NCBI GenBank assembly: GCA_910578345.1 | Contig: CAJTRA010000012.1 | Location: 1-64,000, forward strand | Length of the DNA: 64,000 nt | DNA from: an uncultured Lachnospiraceae bacterium | GTDB taxonomy: Bacteria > Bacillota > Clostridia > Lachnospirales > Lachnospiraceae | Direction: 5' to 3' | Shown: positions 1-8,165 of the stretch, piece by piece | Numbering within the stretch: position 1 is the stretch's first letter | Layout of the letters: every line of letters starts with the position of its first letter | Notes under the pieces: generated by a model | Databases searched by the model: none | The model's input: the letters and a program-made list of their open reading frames with translations, nothing else | What the model was told of the DNA's origin: nothing | Program-made: the position numbers and the translations under genes

Positions 1-450
1 AATGCAGATACCGGAACGGGATTGAGAGCGAAGAGATTCATACTCTTCCTGAGCAAAGCGAGGGGAGTAGATATGTTTTTCGAGAGTACAGCTTTTTCTT
101 TTAGAGCAGCCATTGCAGACATAGGGAGGCCGAGATAAATCGGGACAGAATTCCTTGAAATAATCGTGACAATAAAGATGGCACCTGGAACAAAGGCTGC
201 ACTTTCTAAAACGGCAATGGGAATCGGAACAGAGGCCGGAGACGGGGCAGCTGAAGCGATTGGCGCAGTCATTGAAGGGGCGGCCAAAGCAGCCGGTTTT
301 CTGGAAAAGCAAGTGGTTACGGATTTCTTTGGAAATGGTGGTACAGTCCCGCCCAAGGGCTCTGGCAATCTGTTTAAAGGAAGCAGAGTTATCAAGCAGG
401 GATTTGATGGTAAAACGTTCTTCAAGAGATAAATGCTTATTTTTATTCAT
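1..450 (-). mobile_element. IS30-family transposase, N-terminal part (cut by window edge)
   Basis: Reading the minus strand from ATG 448-450 gives 150 codons open to the window edge, so the gene is partial at its 3' end. The start follows GGAGGAT at 457-463. The N-terminus has the IS30-type helix-turn-helix: LSLEERFTIKSLL, then FKQIARALGRD and TTISKEIRNH. This is the domain by which IS30 transposases bind their inverted repeats. A Cys-rich stretch follows (about residues 65-125, many CxxC-like pairs), which I associate with a Firmicute branch of IS30 enzymes. The DDE catalytic core would lie outside the window. No stop or frameshift is visible in the part seen, so it may be intact. The opposite-strand ORF over 166-432 is a shadow of it. 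Confidence 0.85.
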
Positions 451-788
451 GGTATTATCCTCCAATAAACCAGCAGCACAAGAGGATGATACACTAAAAA
501 ATGTAAGATTAAAATCCACCCCATCCTTTGTAATGATAAATTCCATGGTCAGGGAAAGAAGGGGTGGAATTTAGTTTTGCAAATCACATCTGCATATTAT
601 ACATAAATTAACTTATATTTATGCTTTTCAATCTGCATTGTTTGTGTTATAATGCGGGTTGACCAAGAGCCTTATGCAATGAGACTGCTGTCTGAAGGAC
701 TATTAGTCAGATAGAAGAAGCTTTGCTGTCCACGGGCAGGCAGATTATATATGCTGCAGGATAGCATGTCGGAAAGGAGGAACAACAG
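451..788. other. Intergenic: IS30 right end and leader of the amino-acid ABC operon
   Basis: No gene is seen here. 512-575 holds a large imperfect inverted repeat (AAATCCACCCC near 513 against GGGGTGGAATTT near 561), probably belonging to the right end of the IS30 element. The exact terminal repeat and target duplication cannot be set because the other end is outside the window. A promoter at 625-653 follows, then about 125 bases of untranslated leader before the permease. The leader matches no riboswitch class that I recognise. Confidence 0.5.
625..653 (+). promoter_or_regulatory. Sigma-A promoter of the first amino-acid ABC operon
   Basis: TTTTCA at 625-630, a 17-base spacer and a perfect TATAAT at 648-653, preceded by TGTG. 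It lies 136 bases upstream of the permease start and is the only good promoter seen before the operon. Confidence 0.65.
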
Positions 789-1487
789 ATGACAGGGATG
801 GAACGATGGTTTGCTGATTTTGGCGACTTGTTTTATAAATGTTTTATCAGGGAGGACCGCTATAAGCTGTTGCTCAGTGGTATCGGTGTTACGATCAAGG
901 TCTCTCTTCTGGCGGTAGTGATCGGTATTATGATCGGTATGCTGATTGCGATGTGCAATCTTTCTAAGAACAAACTGATTAAGGCGATCGGCGGGATCTA
1001 CACGGATGTGATACGTGGTACGCCTTCCGTTACCCAGTTGATGGTCATTTATTTCGTTATCTTTGCTACCGTTGATCTGGATAAGTGGATCATTGCGGCG
1101 ATTGCCTTTGGCGTCAATTCAGGCGCTTACGTGTCTGAGATCATTCGGGGCGGTATCCTTTCTGTAGATCACGGACAGACGGAGGCGGGGAGATCACTGG
1201 GCCTTAATGCGTTTCAGACGATGACGAGGATCGTTATCCCACAGGCAGTCAAGAATATCTTTCCGGCGCTCTGTAATGAGTTTATCGTGCTGATCAAGGA
1301 GACGGCGATTGTCGGTTATGTAGGTCTGATGGATATTCAGAAAGCGGGCGATTTTATCAAGAGTGCGACCTTCAAGGCAACCATGCCGTTAGTCGGGACG
1401 GCAGTGATCTATTATATTCTGATCAAGATATTGACGTTGCTGCTTCGCAGGATTGAGAATCATTTAAGAAAGTCGGATGTCAGATAA
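789..1487 (+). CDS. Polar amino-acid ABC transporter permease (HisM/GlnP type)
   Basis: Membrane permease of a type I amino-acid importer, 232 residues, usual for the family. Hydrophobic segments lie at about 26-56, 78-110 and 195-220. The EAA loop that docks on the ATPase is visible as EAGRSLGLNAFQTMTRIVIPQA-like sequence near residue 137 (EAGRSLGLN, then VIPQAVKN), and an RGTP motif lies near residue 79. AAAGGAGG sits 8 bases before the ATG. It is the first gene of an operon continuing with an ATPase (1609) and a lipoprotein binding protein (2473). Only one permease gene is present, so a homodimer is likely. The substrate cannot be read from the sequence beyond 'polar amino acid'. Confidence 0.9.
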   Translation: MTGMERWFADFGDLFYKCFIREDRYKLLLSGIGVTIKVSLLAVVIGIMIGMLIAMCNLSKNKLIKAIGGIYTDVIRGTPSVTQLMVIYFVIFATVDLDKWIIAAIAFGVNSGAYVSEIIRGGILSVDHGQTEAGRSLGLNAFQTMTRIVIPQAVKNIFPALCNEFIVLIKETAIVGYVGLMDIQKAGDFIKSATFKATMPLVGTAVIYYILIKILTLLLRRIENHLRKSDVR

Positions 1488-1608
1488 AGCCTGGAAAATG
1501 GAATGCCTGGATTTTACAAAGCGGAATCATCAAGGTTAGTGTGGTGTAGATGCGCCGACTGTGACAGGCATGGCTGTGGACTATAGCAAGACAAGAAGGA
1601 GACGCCTT

Positions 1609-2331
1609 ATGATCAAAGTAAAGAACTTACATAAAAAATTCGGAGACCTGATGGTCTTAGACGGCATAGATGAACATATTTCACAGGGAGAAGTAGTAGT
1701 CATCATTGGCCCTTCCGGTTCAGGAAAGAGTACCTTTCTGCGCTGCCTGAATCTTCTGGAGGATGTAACGGAAGGCGAGATCTATGTGGATGACGAGCTG
1801 ATCAATACGCCAAAAGTCAACATCAATGTGGTCAGACAGAAGATGGGCATGGTATTCCAGCAGTTTAATCTTTTTCCCCATCTGACGATTATGGATAACA
1901 TTACGCTGGCGCCGGTGCTGCTCAAGAAGATGACGAAGCAGGAGGCGGTCAGAAAGGGCCAGGAACTTCTGGAACGTGTCAACCTGGCGGAAAAAGCAGA
2001 TGCCTATCCGGCGCAGCTTTCCGGGGGACAGAAGCAGCGTGTAGCGATCGCAAGGGCGCTGGCAATGAATCCGGAGATTATGCTCTTCGATGAGCCCACC
2101 TCGGCGTTAGATCCGGAGATGGTGGGAGAAGTGCTGGATGTTATGAAGGATCTGGCGAAATCCGGTATGACGATGGTCATAGTTACCCATGAGATGGGAT
2201 TTGCAAGAGAGGTGGCTTCCAGGGTACTTTTCATCGATCAGGGTGTCGTCATGGAGAGCGGCATACCGCAGGAAGTATTCAGCAACCCGAAGAATGAGAG
2301 GACGAAGCTTTTCTTGAGTAAGGTACTGTAA
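1609..2331 (+). CDS. Polar amino-acid ABC transporter ATP-binding protein (GlnQ/HisP type)
   Basis: Cytoplasmic ATPase energising the permease at 789. 240 residues with all motifs: Walker A GPSGSGKST (about 34-42), Q-loop VFQQFNLFPHL, signature LSGGQKQRVAIARAL, Walker B MLFDEPTSALDPE and H-loop VTHEMGFARE. I start at ATG 1609 because AGAAGGAG lies just upstream and the protein then begins MIKVKNLHKKFG as expected for the family. A GTG at 1561 would add 16 residues without a ribosome site. The 120-base gap after the permease shows no terminator, so co-transcription is likely. Confidence 0.93.
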   Translation: MIKVKNLHKKFGDLMVLDGIDEHISQGEVVVIIGPSGSGKSTFLRCLNLLEDVTEGEIYVDDELINTPKVNINVVRQKMGMVFQQFNLFPHLTIMDNITLAPVLLKKMTKQEAVRKGQELLERVNLAEKADAYPAQLSGGQKQRVAIARALAMNPEIMLFDEPTSALDPEMVGEVLDVMKDLAKSGMTMVIVTHEMGFAREVASRVLFIDQGVVMESGIPQEVFSNPKNERTKLFLSKVL

Positions 2332-2407
2332 AGTGGAATCAGGCTGGTCGTCCGCGTCATTGACTGATCTTGTAAGGTGCAGGGGAGGATCCAGCTTAGA
2401 TGATAGA

Positions 2408-2436
2408 GAACTGTACAAGTATCATTCGTACAGTTC
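2408..2436 (+). repeat. 9-bp inverted repeat ahead of the binding-protein gene
   Basis: GAACTGTAC (2408-2416) and GTACAGTTC (2428-2436) are perfect arms around an 11-base loop, 37 bases before the ATG of the lipoprotein. No U-tract follows. It could be an mRNA-stability hairpin raising binding-protein level within the operon, or an operator. Confidence 0.5.
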
Positions 2437-2472
2437 GATGTAACAACAATGTTATAACAGGAGGAGAGTATT

Positions 2473-3414
2473 ATGAAAAAAGCAACAAAGGTAACAGCAT
2501 TGGCATTGGCCATGGTTATGGCAGTATCCACACTGACAGGTTGTGGAGGCGAGAAGGACACGGCAGCGGATGCTGCGAACACTGAGGCGGCATCTGAAGA
2601 AAACGCGGCAGAGGCAGCAGACGCAGCGGATGATACAGAGGCGGCGCCGGCAGAAGAGACAGATACGGATGCAGCAGCAAGTGAGCCGGCAGAAGATGCA
2701 GCGCAGGCTGGAACTGTTACGACGAAGACGGAAGGTGTTCTGACATTTGGCACAAACGCAGAGTTTCCGCCCTTTGAATTCGTGGCGGGAACAGGGGTGA
2801 TCGATCAGTATGACGGTATCGATATGGCGATCGCAAAACAGATTGCTGAGGAGAACGGCATGACGGCGGCAGTAGAGAACATGGAATTTGATTCCTTGCT
2901 GGTGGCGCTGCAGAACGGACAGATTGATGCGGCGATCGCAGGTATGACTGTGACGGACGAGCGTAAGGAAGCAGTTGATTTCTCCGTACCATATTATACT
3001 GCAACACAGGTTATGATCGTAAAGGAAGATTCCGATATTGCGGCGGCAGCAGACATGGCTGATAAAAAGATCTGTGTTGTACAGGGCTATACGGGAGAGA
3101 TCTGCGTTAATGAGATGGGTTACCCGTATGAAGCTTTCAAGAAGGGCACTGAGGCAGTGATGGAGCTGGTCAACGGAAAATGTGATGTAGTTGTGATTGA
3201 CTCTGCTACGGCGCAGAAATATGTAGATGACAACGAAGGACTTAAGATCGTGGAAGATGCAGAGGCTTTCGAGTCTGAGGAATATGCCGTTGCAGTGCAG
3301 AAGGGTAACACAGCGTTGCTTGATATGATTAACAATGTTATCGAGGCAAAGCTTGCGGACGGCACGATCTCTGAGCTGGGTGTGCAGTATACGGAGGCAG
3401 TTACAGCAGAGTAA
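2473..3414 (+). CDS. Amino-acid ABC transporter substrate-binding lipoprotein (SBP_bac_3)
   Basis: Extracytoplasmic receptor for the importer at 789-2331. A lipoprotein signal ends in LTGC with Cys24 as the lipidated residue. A low-complexity Ala/Glu/Asp linker (about 26-85) follows, then the family 3 fold in the normal order: lobe 1a from GVLTFGTNAEF (about 88), hinge near ATQVMIVKED, lobe 2 from KKICVVQGYTGE (about 198), and lobe 1b from EEYAVAVQKG (about 270) to the end. 313 residues. AGGAGGAG lies 6 bases before the ATG. Its conventional domain order is the internal reference that shows the paralogue at 11666 to be permuted. Confidence 0.92.
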   Translation: MKKATKVTALALAMVMAVSTLTGCGGEKDTAADAANTEAASEENAAEAADAADDTEAAPAEETDTDAAASEPAEDAAQAGTVTTKTEGVLTFGTNAEFPPFEFVAGTGVIDQYDGIDMAIAKQIAEENGMTAAVENMEFDSLLVALQNGQIDAAIAGMTVTDERKEAVDFSVPYYTATQVMIVKEDSDIAAAADMADKKICVVQGYTGEICVNEMGYPYEAFKKGTEAVMELVNGKCDVVVIDSATAQKYVDDNEGLKIVEDAEAFESEEYAVAVQKGNTALLDMINNVIEAKLADGTISELGVQYTEAVTAE

Positions 3415-3498
3415 AGCAGGTTGATTAAGAATATGAAGAAATTCTAAGGCGGCAAGAATACCGCCCAAGAGTTAGCAGTAGATTATATTAGAAAACAG

Positions 3499-3546
3499 AC
3501 CGGCGCCTGACAGAAAACGATGTGTTTCTGTGGCGCCGGTTTTTGT
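3499..3546 (+). terminator. Rho-independent terminator of the first ABC operon
   Basis: ACCGGCGCC (3499-3507) pairs with GGCGCCGGT (3532-3540), extended by ACAGAAA/TTTCTGT, followed by TTTTTGTT. A smaller GGCGG/CCGCC hairpin lies upstream at 3448-3465. Confidence 0.85.
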
Positions 3547-3705
3547 TAAGTCTGATATTCTCTACACGGTTCTATGATGCCGTTTAAACAGAATCGTGAA
3601 GAGGGATACAATCAGCAGCGCAGAGATATTTGGAGCAGGTCAAATATCTGAAGGATCGTATCCCTGTGCTCTTCGGTTACGTTTGACGGACGGGTCTTTG
3701 GCAGA

Positions 3706-4551
3706 TCATGGAACGTGGTATGAGATTGACTTCACAGAGTAAGGATATCCTAAAACTTTTAATTCCCTGTGCCAGCGTATCTTTTGACGCCTTTGGTCCA
3801 GACCAGTGCCGCGATAAGCAGCATCAGGAAAGCTGCCAGCGGTGCAGTACTGCCAGAGATATATCTGTTCTGTATTTTTGTGCAGTAAGATCATGCTGGG
3901 GTAATAGTTGATAAAGGCGACTGGCAGAAAGCAGGTTACAAAAATCTGGAAATATTTTCCGAAAATATTGACCGGGTACTGTTGCATCAATGTTGTAAAC
4001 CGTTCGGCAATGGACATTGCGGCTCCAGAGCGTGTTGTCCAGAAGCAGAGGCTGGCGCCAATCCAGTTGATCGCCATCTGGATGAGTGCACCAGATATCA
4101 CGCAGATCACGAAGTAGAACCACTGACCGGCCTGCCATTGCAGCTTGATCTGTGTGCCCGCCAGGATAAAGCCAAGCAGTCCTACCAGGAAATCACCAAC
4201 TCCGGTATAGCTGATATCTTTTCCGATGAATTGCAGAAAAGGGCTTGCAGGCCGGACTAAGTAGGCGTCAAACGTACCGTTTACGATCATTTCTTCCAAA
4301 TCTGACAGATGCCAGAAGAATACTCCATAGATTCCGCGGCTCAACATCCAGAAACTGTACAGGAACATTAAATCCCAGATATTCCAATTCCCTAATGTGT
4401 TGAAATTATATACCAGAATTCCTAACAGGGACAGATTTACGGCATTCAGGACGAGGATGCTGATGATGCCAACGAGGAAATCAGCTTTATACTGTATTTT
4501 GCCTAAGACGGCTACGCGCAGGAATTGCCCATATAATCGGATGTTTCTCAT
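3706..4551 (-). CDS. ABC-2 type permease (DUF990-like), frameshifted near its C-terminus
   Basis: Distal permease of a three-gene ABC-2 exporter (ATPase 5457, partner permease 4652). I start at ATG 4551 because GGGAGG sits 5 bases upstream; an earlier ATG at 4572 lacks this. About five hydrophobic segments are clear up to INYYPSMILLHKN. After NTEQIY the frame turns hydrophilic and basic (HREL, SVKSISYHVP). In another frame the same DNA encodes the expected end: a helix LAAFLMLLIAALVW, then TKGVKRYAGTGN and a stop at 3759. Adding one AT to the (AT)3 run at 3859-3864 restores a 264-residue protein, close to the 272 of its partner. So this is a 2-base loss in a dinucleotide run: real inactivation, slippage, or a sequencing error. 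Confidence 0.75.
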   Translation of the reverse strand: MRNIRLYGQFLRVAVLGKIQYKADFLVGIISILVLNAVNLSLLGILVYNFNTLGNWNIWDLMFLYSFWMLSRGIYGVFFWHLSDLEEMIVNGTFDAYLVRPASPFLQFIGKDISYTGVGDFLVGLLGFILAGTQIKLQWQAGQWFYFVICVISGALIQMAINWIGASLCFWTTRSGAAMSIAERFTTLMQQYPVNIFGKYFQIFVTCFLPVAFINYYPSMILLHKNTEQIYLWQYCTAGSFPDAAYRGTGLDQRRQKIRWHRELKVLGYPYSVKSISYHVP

Positions 4552-4651
4552 GTTTCCTCCCTTCCGAAGCATGGAATGCCTCTGTACAAATTCCGACTGA
4601 ACTTGTTCAGTCTGTTGAACTGAATTGCTCTTCAGAGAATTGATTCAATTT

Positions 4652-5470
4652 TCAACCGCCCTGTATCATCACTTTGGTAAAAACGCGTTTCATCAACAGC
4701 CGGGAGAGGATCCACAACAGAAGGATCCAGCTCAACTGTATGCCTAATGCCCTGAACATATCCACACCCGCATAATTCCCGATATAGATGGAAGTGGGAA
4801 TCGCATAGATGCAGCGGAAGGGCAGAAGATCACTGATGACTCTCAGTATGCCGGGGAAGATCCACAGGGGCACCATCTGGCCGGAAAAGAAACGGAGCAC
4901 CGCATTGTATCCCCAGTTGATGTTCTTGATGTTCATGGTGACCATACTGAGCAGTCCAAGGATAAAATTCAGAAAAAAGCTGACGATCACCGAGCAGGTC
5001 AGGCTGCAAAGGAACCCCAGAAATGCCGGAAGCGCAGGCAGCTCTAAGGAAAACAGGAGGTAGGCTGCAAAGAAAGAAGGCAGCACCAGAAACAGGAACC
5101 GCACCAGGAGGCGTCCCATATTTTTGGCAAACATATAGAATTGAAAATCGATCGGTTTTAGCAGATCCATCTCGATCGTGCCCTTGCGTACCTGTTCCAT
5201 AATATAGGACTGCGGGCCATTTCTGGGGTGCAGGATAGATTCTAAGGCGACGCCGATCACTGCGTAGGAGATCATCTGTGGAAGGGATACGCCGGTGACA
5301 CTGGGATTTGCGGCATACAAGGCTCTCCATACATAGCCGACGCTGTACATCATGAGAAAGGTGTAGAGGATTGTAAGCCAAAAGGACACACGATAAACGC
5401 TCAGGTTATAAAATTCATTGCGGAGAAACGCCATGCCGGTCCGCAGATTCACACCATTACTTGCTTTCAT
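4652..5470 (-). CDS. ABC-2 type permease (DUF990-like)
   Basis: 272-residue integral membrane protein with about six hydrophobic segments (for example VSFWLTILYTFLMMYSVGYVW near 28-48). It contains a cytoplasmic stretch with the pattern VRKGTIEMDLLKPIDFQFY, which is typical of this exporter family. It follows the ATPase with a 14-base overlap (its start at 5470 lies inside the ATPase gene ending at 5457), so the two are translationally coupled. With the permease at 3706-4551 it should form the heterodimeric membrane part. Such ABC-2 trios (COG4586/4587/3694) are generally annotated as exporters, but the substrate is unknown and nothing nearby suggests one. Confidence 0.85.
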   Translation of the reverse strand: MKASNGVNLRTGMAFLRNEFYNLSVYRVSFWLTILYTFLMMYSVGYVWRALYAANPSVTGVSLPQMISYAVIGVALESILHPRNGPQSYIMEQVRKGTIEMDLLKPIDFQFYMFAKNMGRLLVRFLFLVLPSFFAAYLLFSLELPALPAFLGFLCSLTCSVIVSFFLNFILGLLSMVTMNIKNINWGYNAVLRFFSGQMVPLWIFPGILRVISDLLPFRCIYAIPTSIYIGNYAGVDMFRALGIQLSWILLLWILSRLLMKRVFTKVMIQGG

Positions 5471-6428
5471 AGAGATTCCTCACAATATCTTCAATATCAG
5501 GCTCAATGATTTCTATGTCGTGAATAGGAAAACGATCGTCTATCACATGGAGCAGTTTCATAGGAGTCGCTTCGGACCGATGAAAGGAAAACCATTTCCG
5601 TGTTCCTTCACTCCGGGTTAGTTTGGCGTCAGCGATCTGGAAATCTTCTACCGGCTTTTCAAATTCTACCATGAGAGAGCGGAATGCGCCGAACCGCGCT
5701 ACCATGCTCTCCAAGTCTCCGTCGTACATCAGATGTCCGGAATCGATCACAATCACGCGAGAACAGAGCTTTTCAATATCACCCATATCGTGTGTGGTGA
5801 GTAAAACAGTGGTGTCCCTTTCCCGATTGATCTCGGCGATGAAGTCGTGAAGATACTTCTTAGATACGACGTCCACACCGATGGTTGGCTCGTCCAGGAA
5901 GAGGATCTTCGGAGAGTGAAGCAGCGCCGCACAGATATCTGATTTCACCCGCTGTCCCAGGCTCATCTGTCGTACCGGCTTGTGGAGTACTTCTTCCAGT
6001 CCCAGCATAGGGACATATCTGTCAAGATTTTTCTGATACACTGTGTTATCGATTTGATAGATTTCCCGCAGCAAACGATAGCTTTCGATCAGCGGAACGT
6101 CCCACCAAAGCTGCGTTTTCTGCCCGAAGACCACGCCGATCTGTTTTGCATTTTCCATTCGCTGGTCGAAAGGCCGGATTCCATTTACGGTGATATCTCC
6201 TGAGGTTGGCTGCAAAATACCGGAGAGCATCTTGATCGTAGTAGATTTGCCGGCGCCATTTTTTCCGATGAAGCCGACGATCTCTCCTTCATGGATCGAA
6301 AAGCTGATATCGTCAACGGCATGTTTCACGGTATACTCACTGGAGATGAGACCACGCACAGCGGCAAACTTTCCCTGTTTCTGTATGGGTATTTTGAAGT
6401 CTTTCTTTAAATGGTTTACGGATATCAT
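5457..6428 (-). CDS. ABC-2 exporter ATP-binding protein (COG4586 type)
   Basis: 323-residue ATPase, first gene of the minus-strand exporter operon. Walker A GKNGAGKSTT lies near residue 55. The Q-loop region is GVVFGQKTQLWWDVP, which is characteristic of the COG4586 branch. The signature is MSLGQRVKSDIC, the Walker B LFLDEPTIGVD, and the switch histidine TTHDMGDIE. The signature has SLGQR in place of the usual SGGQ, as in this branch. A C-terminal extension of about 70 residues follows the nucleotide-binding domain. It is transcribed divergently from the carbonic anhydrase gene, with overlapping promoters at 6530-6577. Confidence 0.9.
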   Translation of the reverse strand: MISVNHLKKDFKIPIQKQGKFAAVRGLISSEYTVKHAVDDISFSIHEGEIVGFIGKNGAGKSTTIKMLSGILQPTSGDITVNGIRPFDQRMENAKQIGVVFGQKTQLWWDVPLIESYRLLREIYQIDNTVYQKNLDRYVPMLGLEEVLHKPVRQMSLGQRVKSDICAALLHSPKILFLDEPTIGVDVVSKKYLHDFIAEINRERDTTVLLTTHDMGDIEKLCSRVIVIDSGHLMYDGDLESMVARFGAFRSLMVEFEKPVEDFQIADAKLTRSEGTRKWFSFHRSEATPMKLLHVIDDRFPIHDIEIIEPDIEDIVRNLYESK

Positions 6429-6529
6429 ACTTGTACCTCTGAATTGATAGGTTTTCTTTTGAAACAGGATCTGTGCCGTGCCGCGGTCTAATATCTGCCG
6501 GATCCCTGTGTATTGGATTGATATAGATT

Positions 6530-6558
6530 ATTTTACCGCTATTTGCGATTGCATACAA
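6530..6558 (-). promoter_or_regulatory. Promoter of the ABC-2 exporter operon
   Basis: On the minus strand: TTGTAT (6558-6553), 17-base spacer, TAAAAT (6535-6530). It overlaps the divergent promoter of the carbonic anhydrase gene, so the two may compete for polymerase. Confidence 0.55.
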
Positions 6559-6577
6559 GAGCCAAGTGCTATATACT
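6549..6577 (+). promoter_or_regulatory. Promoter of the carbonic anhydrase gene
   Basis: TTGCAT (6549-6554), 17-base spacer, TATACT (6572-6577). Its -35 box lies inside the minus-strand -35 region of the exporter operon. Confidence 0.6.
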
Positions 6578-6683
6578 GGAATTATAGGTAGCGGCATAAC
6601 AAAGTGTTGCTCAAAGAGGGGTATCTGTGCAGAGTGCGGTCGTTTACCGCAGTCTGATGCAGCGCCGGAAATGGAGGGAAACT

Positions 6684-7250
6684 ATGCAAGATCAAAAATT
6701 ATCTGCCGCAGAAGCGCTGGCAAAACTGAAGGAAGGAAATAAGCGTTACTTGTCAGCGTCGTCAAACCCAGGAGATGTATCGCCGCAGATCAGGCAGTAT
6801 ACCTGTGAGAACGGGCAGAGTCCGTATGCGACTGTGATAACCTGCTCGGATTCTAGAGTGATTCCGGAAGCGGTATTTTCTGCAGGCATCGGAGAATTAT
6901 TTACGATCCGTGTGGCTGGCAACGTGATGGATCATCATCAATTGGGGAGTGTAGAGTATGCGGCAGATCATCTGGGCACGAAGCTGGTGGTAGTGCTGGG
7001 TCATACGAACTGCGGCGCGGTCGGCGCGGCGGTGCACCATGATCCCAGCGGGTTTGTGAAATACATAACCGATGAGATCCGCAGGGCGATCGGTGATGAG
7101 AAGGATGAAACCAAAGCAAGCTGCCTGAATGTACGCAGGAGTGTAACTGTGATTAACGAGAGCCTGAAGGAAATGGTGGAGAAAGGTGATCTCACAGTAT
7201 GCGGCGCGCTCTACCATATCGACAGCGGAGAGGTAGAATTTCTGGACTAA
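6684..7250 (+). CDS. Beta-class carbonic anhydrase
   Basis: Zinc enzyme interconverting CO2 and bicarbonate in the cytoplasm. 188 residues from ATG 6684, chosen because GGAGGGAAACT precedes it directly. The zinc ligands and catalytic dyad are in place: CSDSR gives Cys54, Asp56 and Arg58, and GHTNCGAVGAA gives His107 and Cys110. The length is typical of compact bacterial beta enzymes. It stands alone between its promoter at 6549 and a strong terminator at 7345. In a fermenter it would supply bicarbonate for carboxylations and carbamoyl phosphate, but that role is inferred from the family. Confidence 0.95.
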   Translation: MQDQKLSAAEALAKLKEGNKRYLSASSNPGDVSPQIRQYTCENGQSPYATVITCSDSRVIPEAVFSAGIGELFTIRVAGNVMDHHQLGSVEYAADHLGTKLVVVLGHTNCGAVGAAVHHDPSGFVKYITDEIRRAIGDEKDETKASCLNVRRSVTVINESLKEMVEKGDLTVCGALYHIDSGEVEFLD

Positions 7251-7344
7251 GCGCTGCTTACGTGGCTGTGAGACGCAAGGACAGGATGCCGTTAGCCGGG
7301 AAGGCACGGACGGCGGCAAGTTGTATTTATATTAGGAAGATTGA

Positions 7345-7374
7345 AATGAGCCGGCAGTGGACCGGCTCATTTTG
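7345..7374 (+). terminator. Terminator after carbonic anhydrase
   Basis: AATGAGCCGG (7345-7354) pairs perfectly with CCGGCTCATT (7362-7371) around a 7-base loop, followed by TTTGGTTTT. Confidence 0.8.
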
Positions 7375-7409
7375 GTTTTATAGGACCAAGCTCTGATCTT
7401 TTTTCACCG

Positions 7410-7435
7410 GGAACCTTTTTATGCTTTCGGGGGTC
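7410..7435 (+). promoter_or_regulatory. Possible ECF-type (self-regulated) promoter of the sigma factor gene
   Basis: GGAACC (7410-7415), 16-base spacer, GGTC (7432-7435). GGAACC-like -35 and GTC-like -10 boxes are the usual form of ECF promoters, and self-activation is common. No good sigma-A promoter is seen between the terminator at 7374 and the gene. Confidence 0.45.
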
Positions 7436-7626
7436 ATAATAAGTATGAAGAGAACTTCCAGAAGAAATTCTATAGCTTCACATCGAAGAACGCAAGGACA
7501 GCGTTTTTTACTGATTGTTTGTGCCGGCTGAGCCGGCATGACGGGAAGGGTAGTGAAGATTGACGGTATGACCCAAAATGCTGCATTTCGCATGAGCGAT
7601 CCTGCAGCATGGACGAGGAGGTGAGA

Positions 7627-8100
7627 ATGGCAGCAATGAAGAAGGAGTTATTTGAAGCGTCGATCAGAGAGTATACCCCTTATATGTACCGGCTTGCATA
7701 TGGTATTGTGCAAAACCATGAGGATGCGGAGGACGCCGTTGGCGAGACTGTACTCAAAGCGTATGAGAAACTGCACACACTTCGCCGGCCGGAAGCATTT
7801 CGCGCATGGCTGATGCAGATTACTGCGAACGAGGCAAAGAAGATTTACAGTAGAAACAAGCGGCGAACACCGGTGGAAGACTTAGAGCCCTATCTGCCGG
7901 TATTTCAAGATGAGCATCATGAACTGTGGGATGTGGTGATGGAATTAGACATTGGTTACCGTGAGACGATTCTTTTGTATTTCTATGAACAGTTTACGAT
8001 CCCTGAGATCGCGAAAGTCTTACATATCCCGGTAGGCACAGTGAAGTCAAGGCTTTCCAGGGGTAAAGGGCTGCTGCGTGAGAAACTGACAGAGGTATGA
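7627..8100 (+). CDS. ECF RNA polymerase sigma factor (sigma-70 family)
   Basis: 157 residues with the two ECF domains. Region 2 contains YRLAYGIVQNHEDAEDAVGE and a -10 recognition helix (TVLKAYEKLHTLR). Region 4 contains the helix-turn-helix FTIPEIAKVLHIPVGTVKSR followed by LSRGKGLLREKL. I start at ATG 7627 because AGGAGGTGAGA lies immediately before it; the ATG at 7609 has no site. The next gene starts within its stop region and is a membrane protein with a cytoplasmic N-terminus, the usual place of an anti-sigma factor. The inducing signal is unknown. Confidence 0.92.
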   Translation: MAAMKKELFEASIREYTPYMYRLAYGIVQNHEDAEDAVGETVLKAYEKLHTLRRPEAFRAWLMQITANEAKKIYSRNKRRTPVEDLEPYLPVFQDEHHELWDVVMELDIGYRETILLYFYEQFTIPEIAKVLHIPVGTVKSRLSRGKGLLREKLTEV

Positions 8101-8165
8101 AGGAGAGCGCAGGGGCTAAGACGCTGGGCGGTGAAGGGTTGTTGAGCAAGGAGGTAGAGACTGTT

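Noticed and set aside
166..432. Plus-strand ORF near the left edge
   Set aside because: It is antisense to the IS30 transposase frame, which has a ribosome site and a helix-turn-helix.
660..788. Possible riboswitch in the leader of the first ABC operon
   Set aside because: No core of a known class could be matched and no terminator or anti-terminator pair is visible.
2452..3468. 338-codon ORF on the minus strand opposite the first binding-protein gene
   Set aside because: Its composition (Cys, Arg, His rich) is that of an antisense shadow, there is no ribosome site, and the plus strand encodes a clear lipoprotein.
8097..8165. Longer start for the anti-sigma gene overlapping the sigma stop
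   Set aside because: The 4-base overlap is attractive, but AAGGAGGT lies ahead of ATG 8166 and the extra residues look like non-coding leader.
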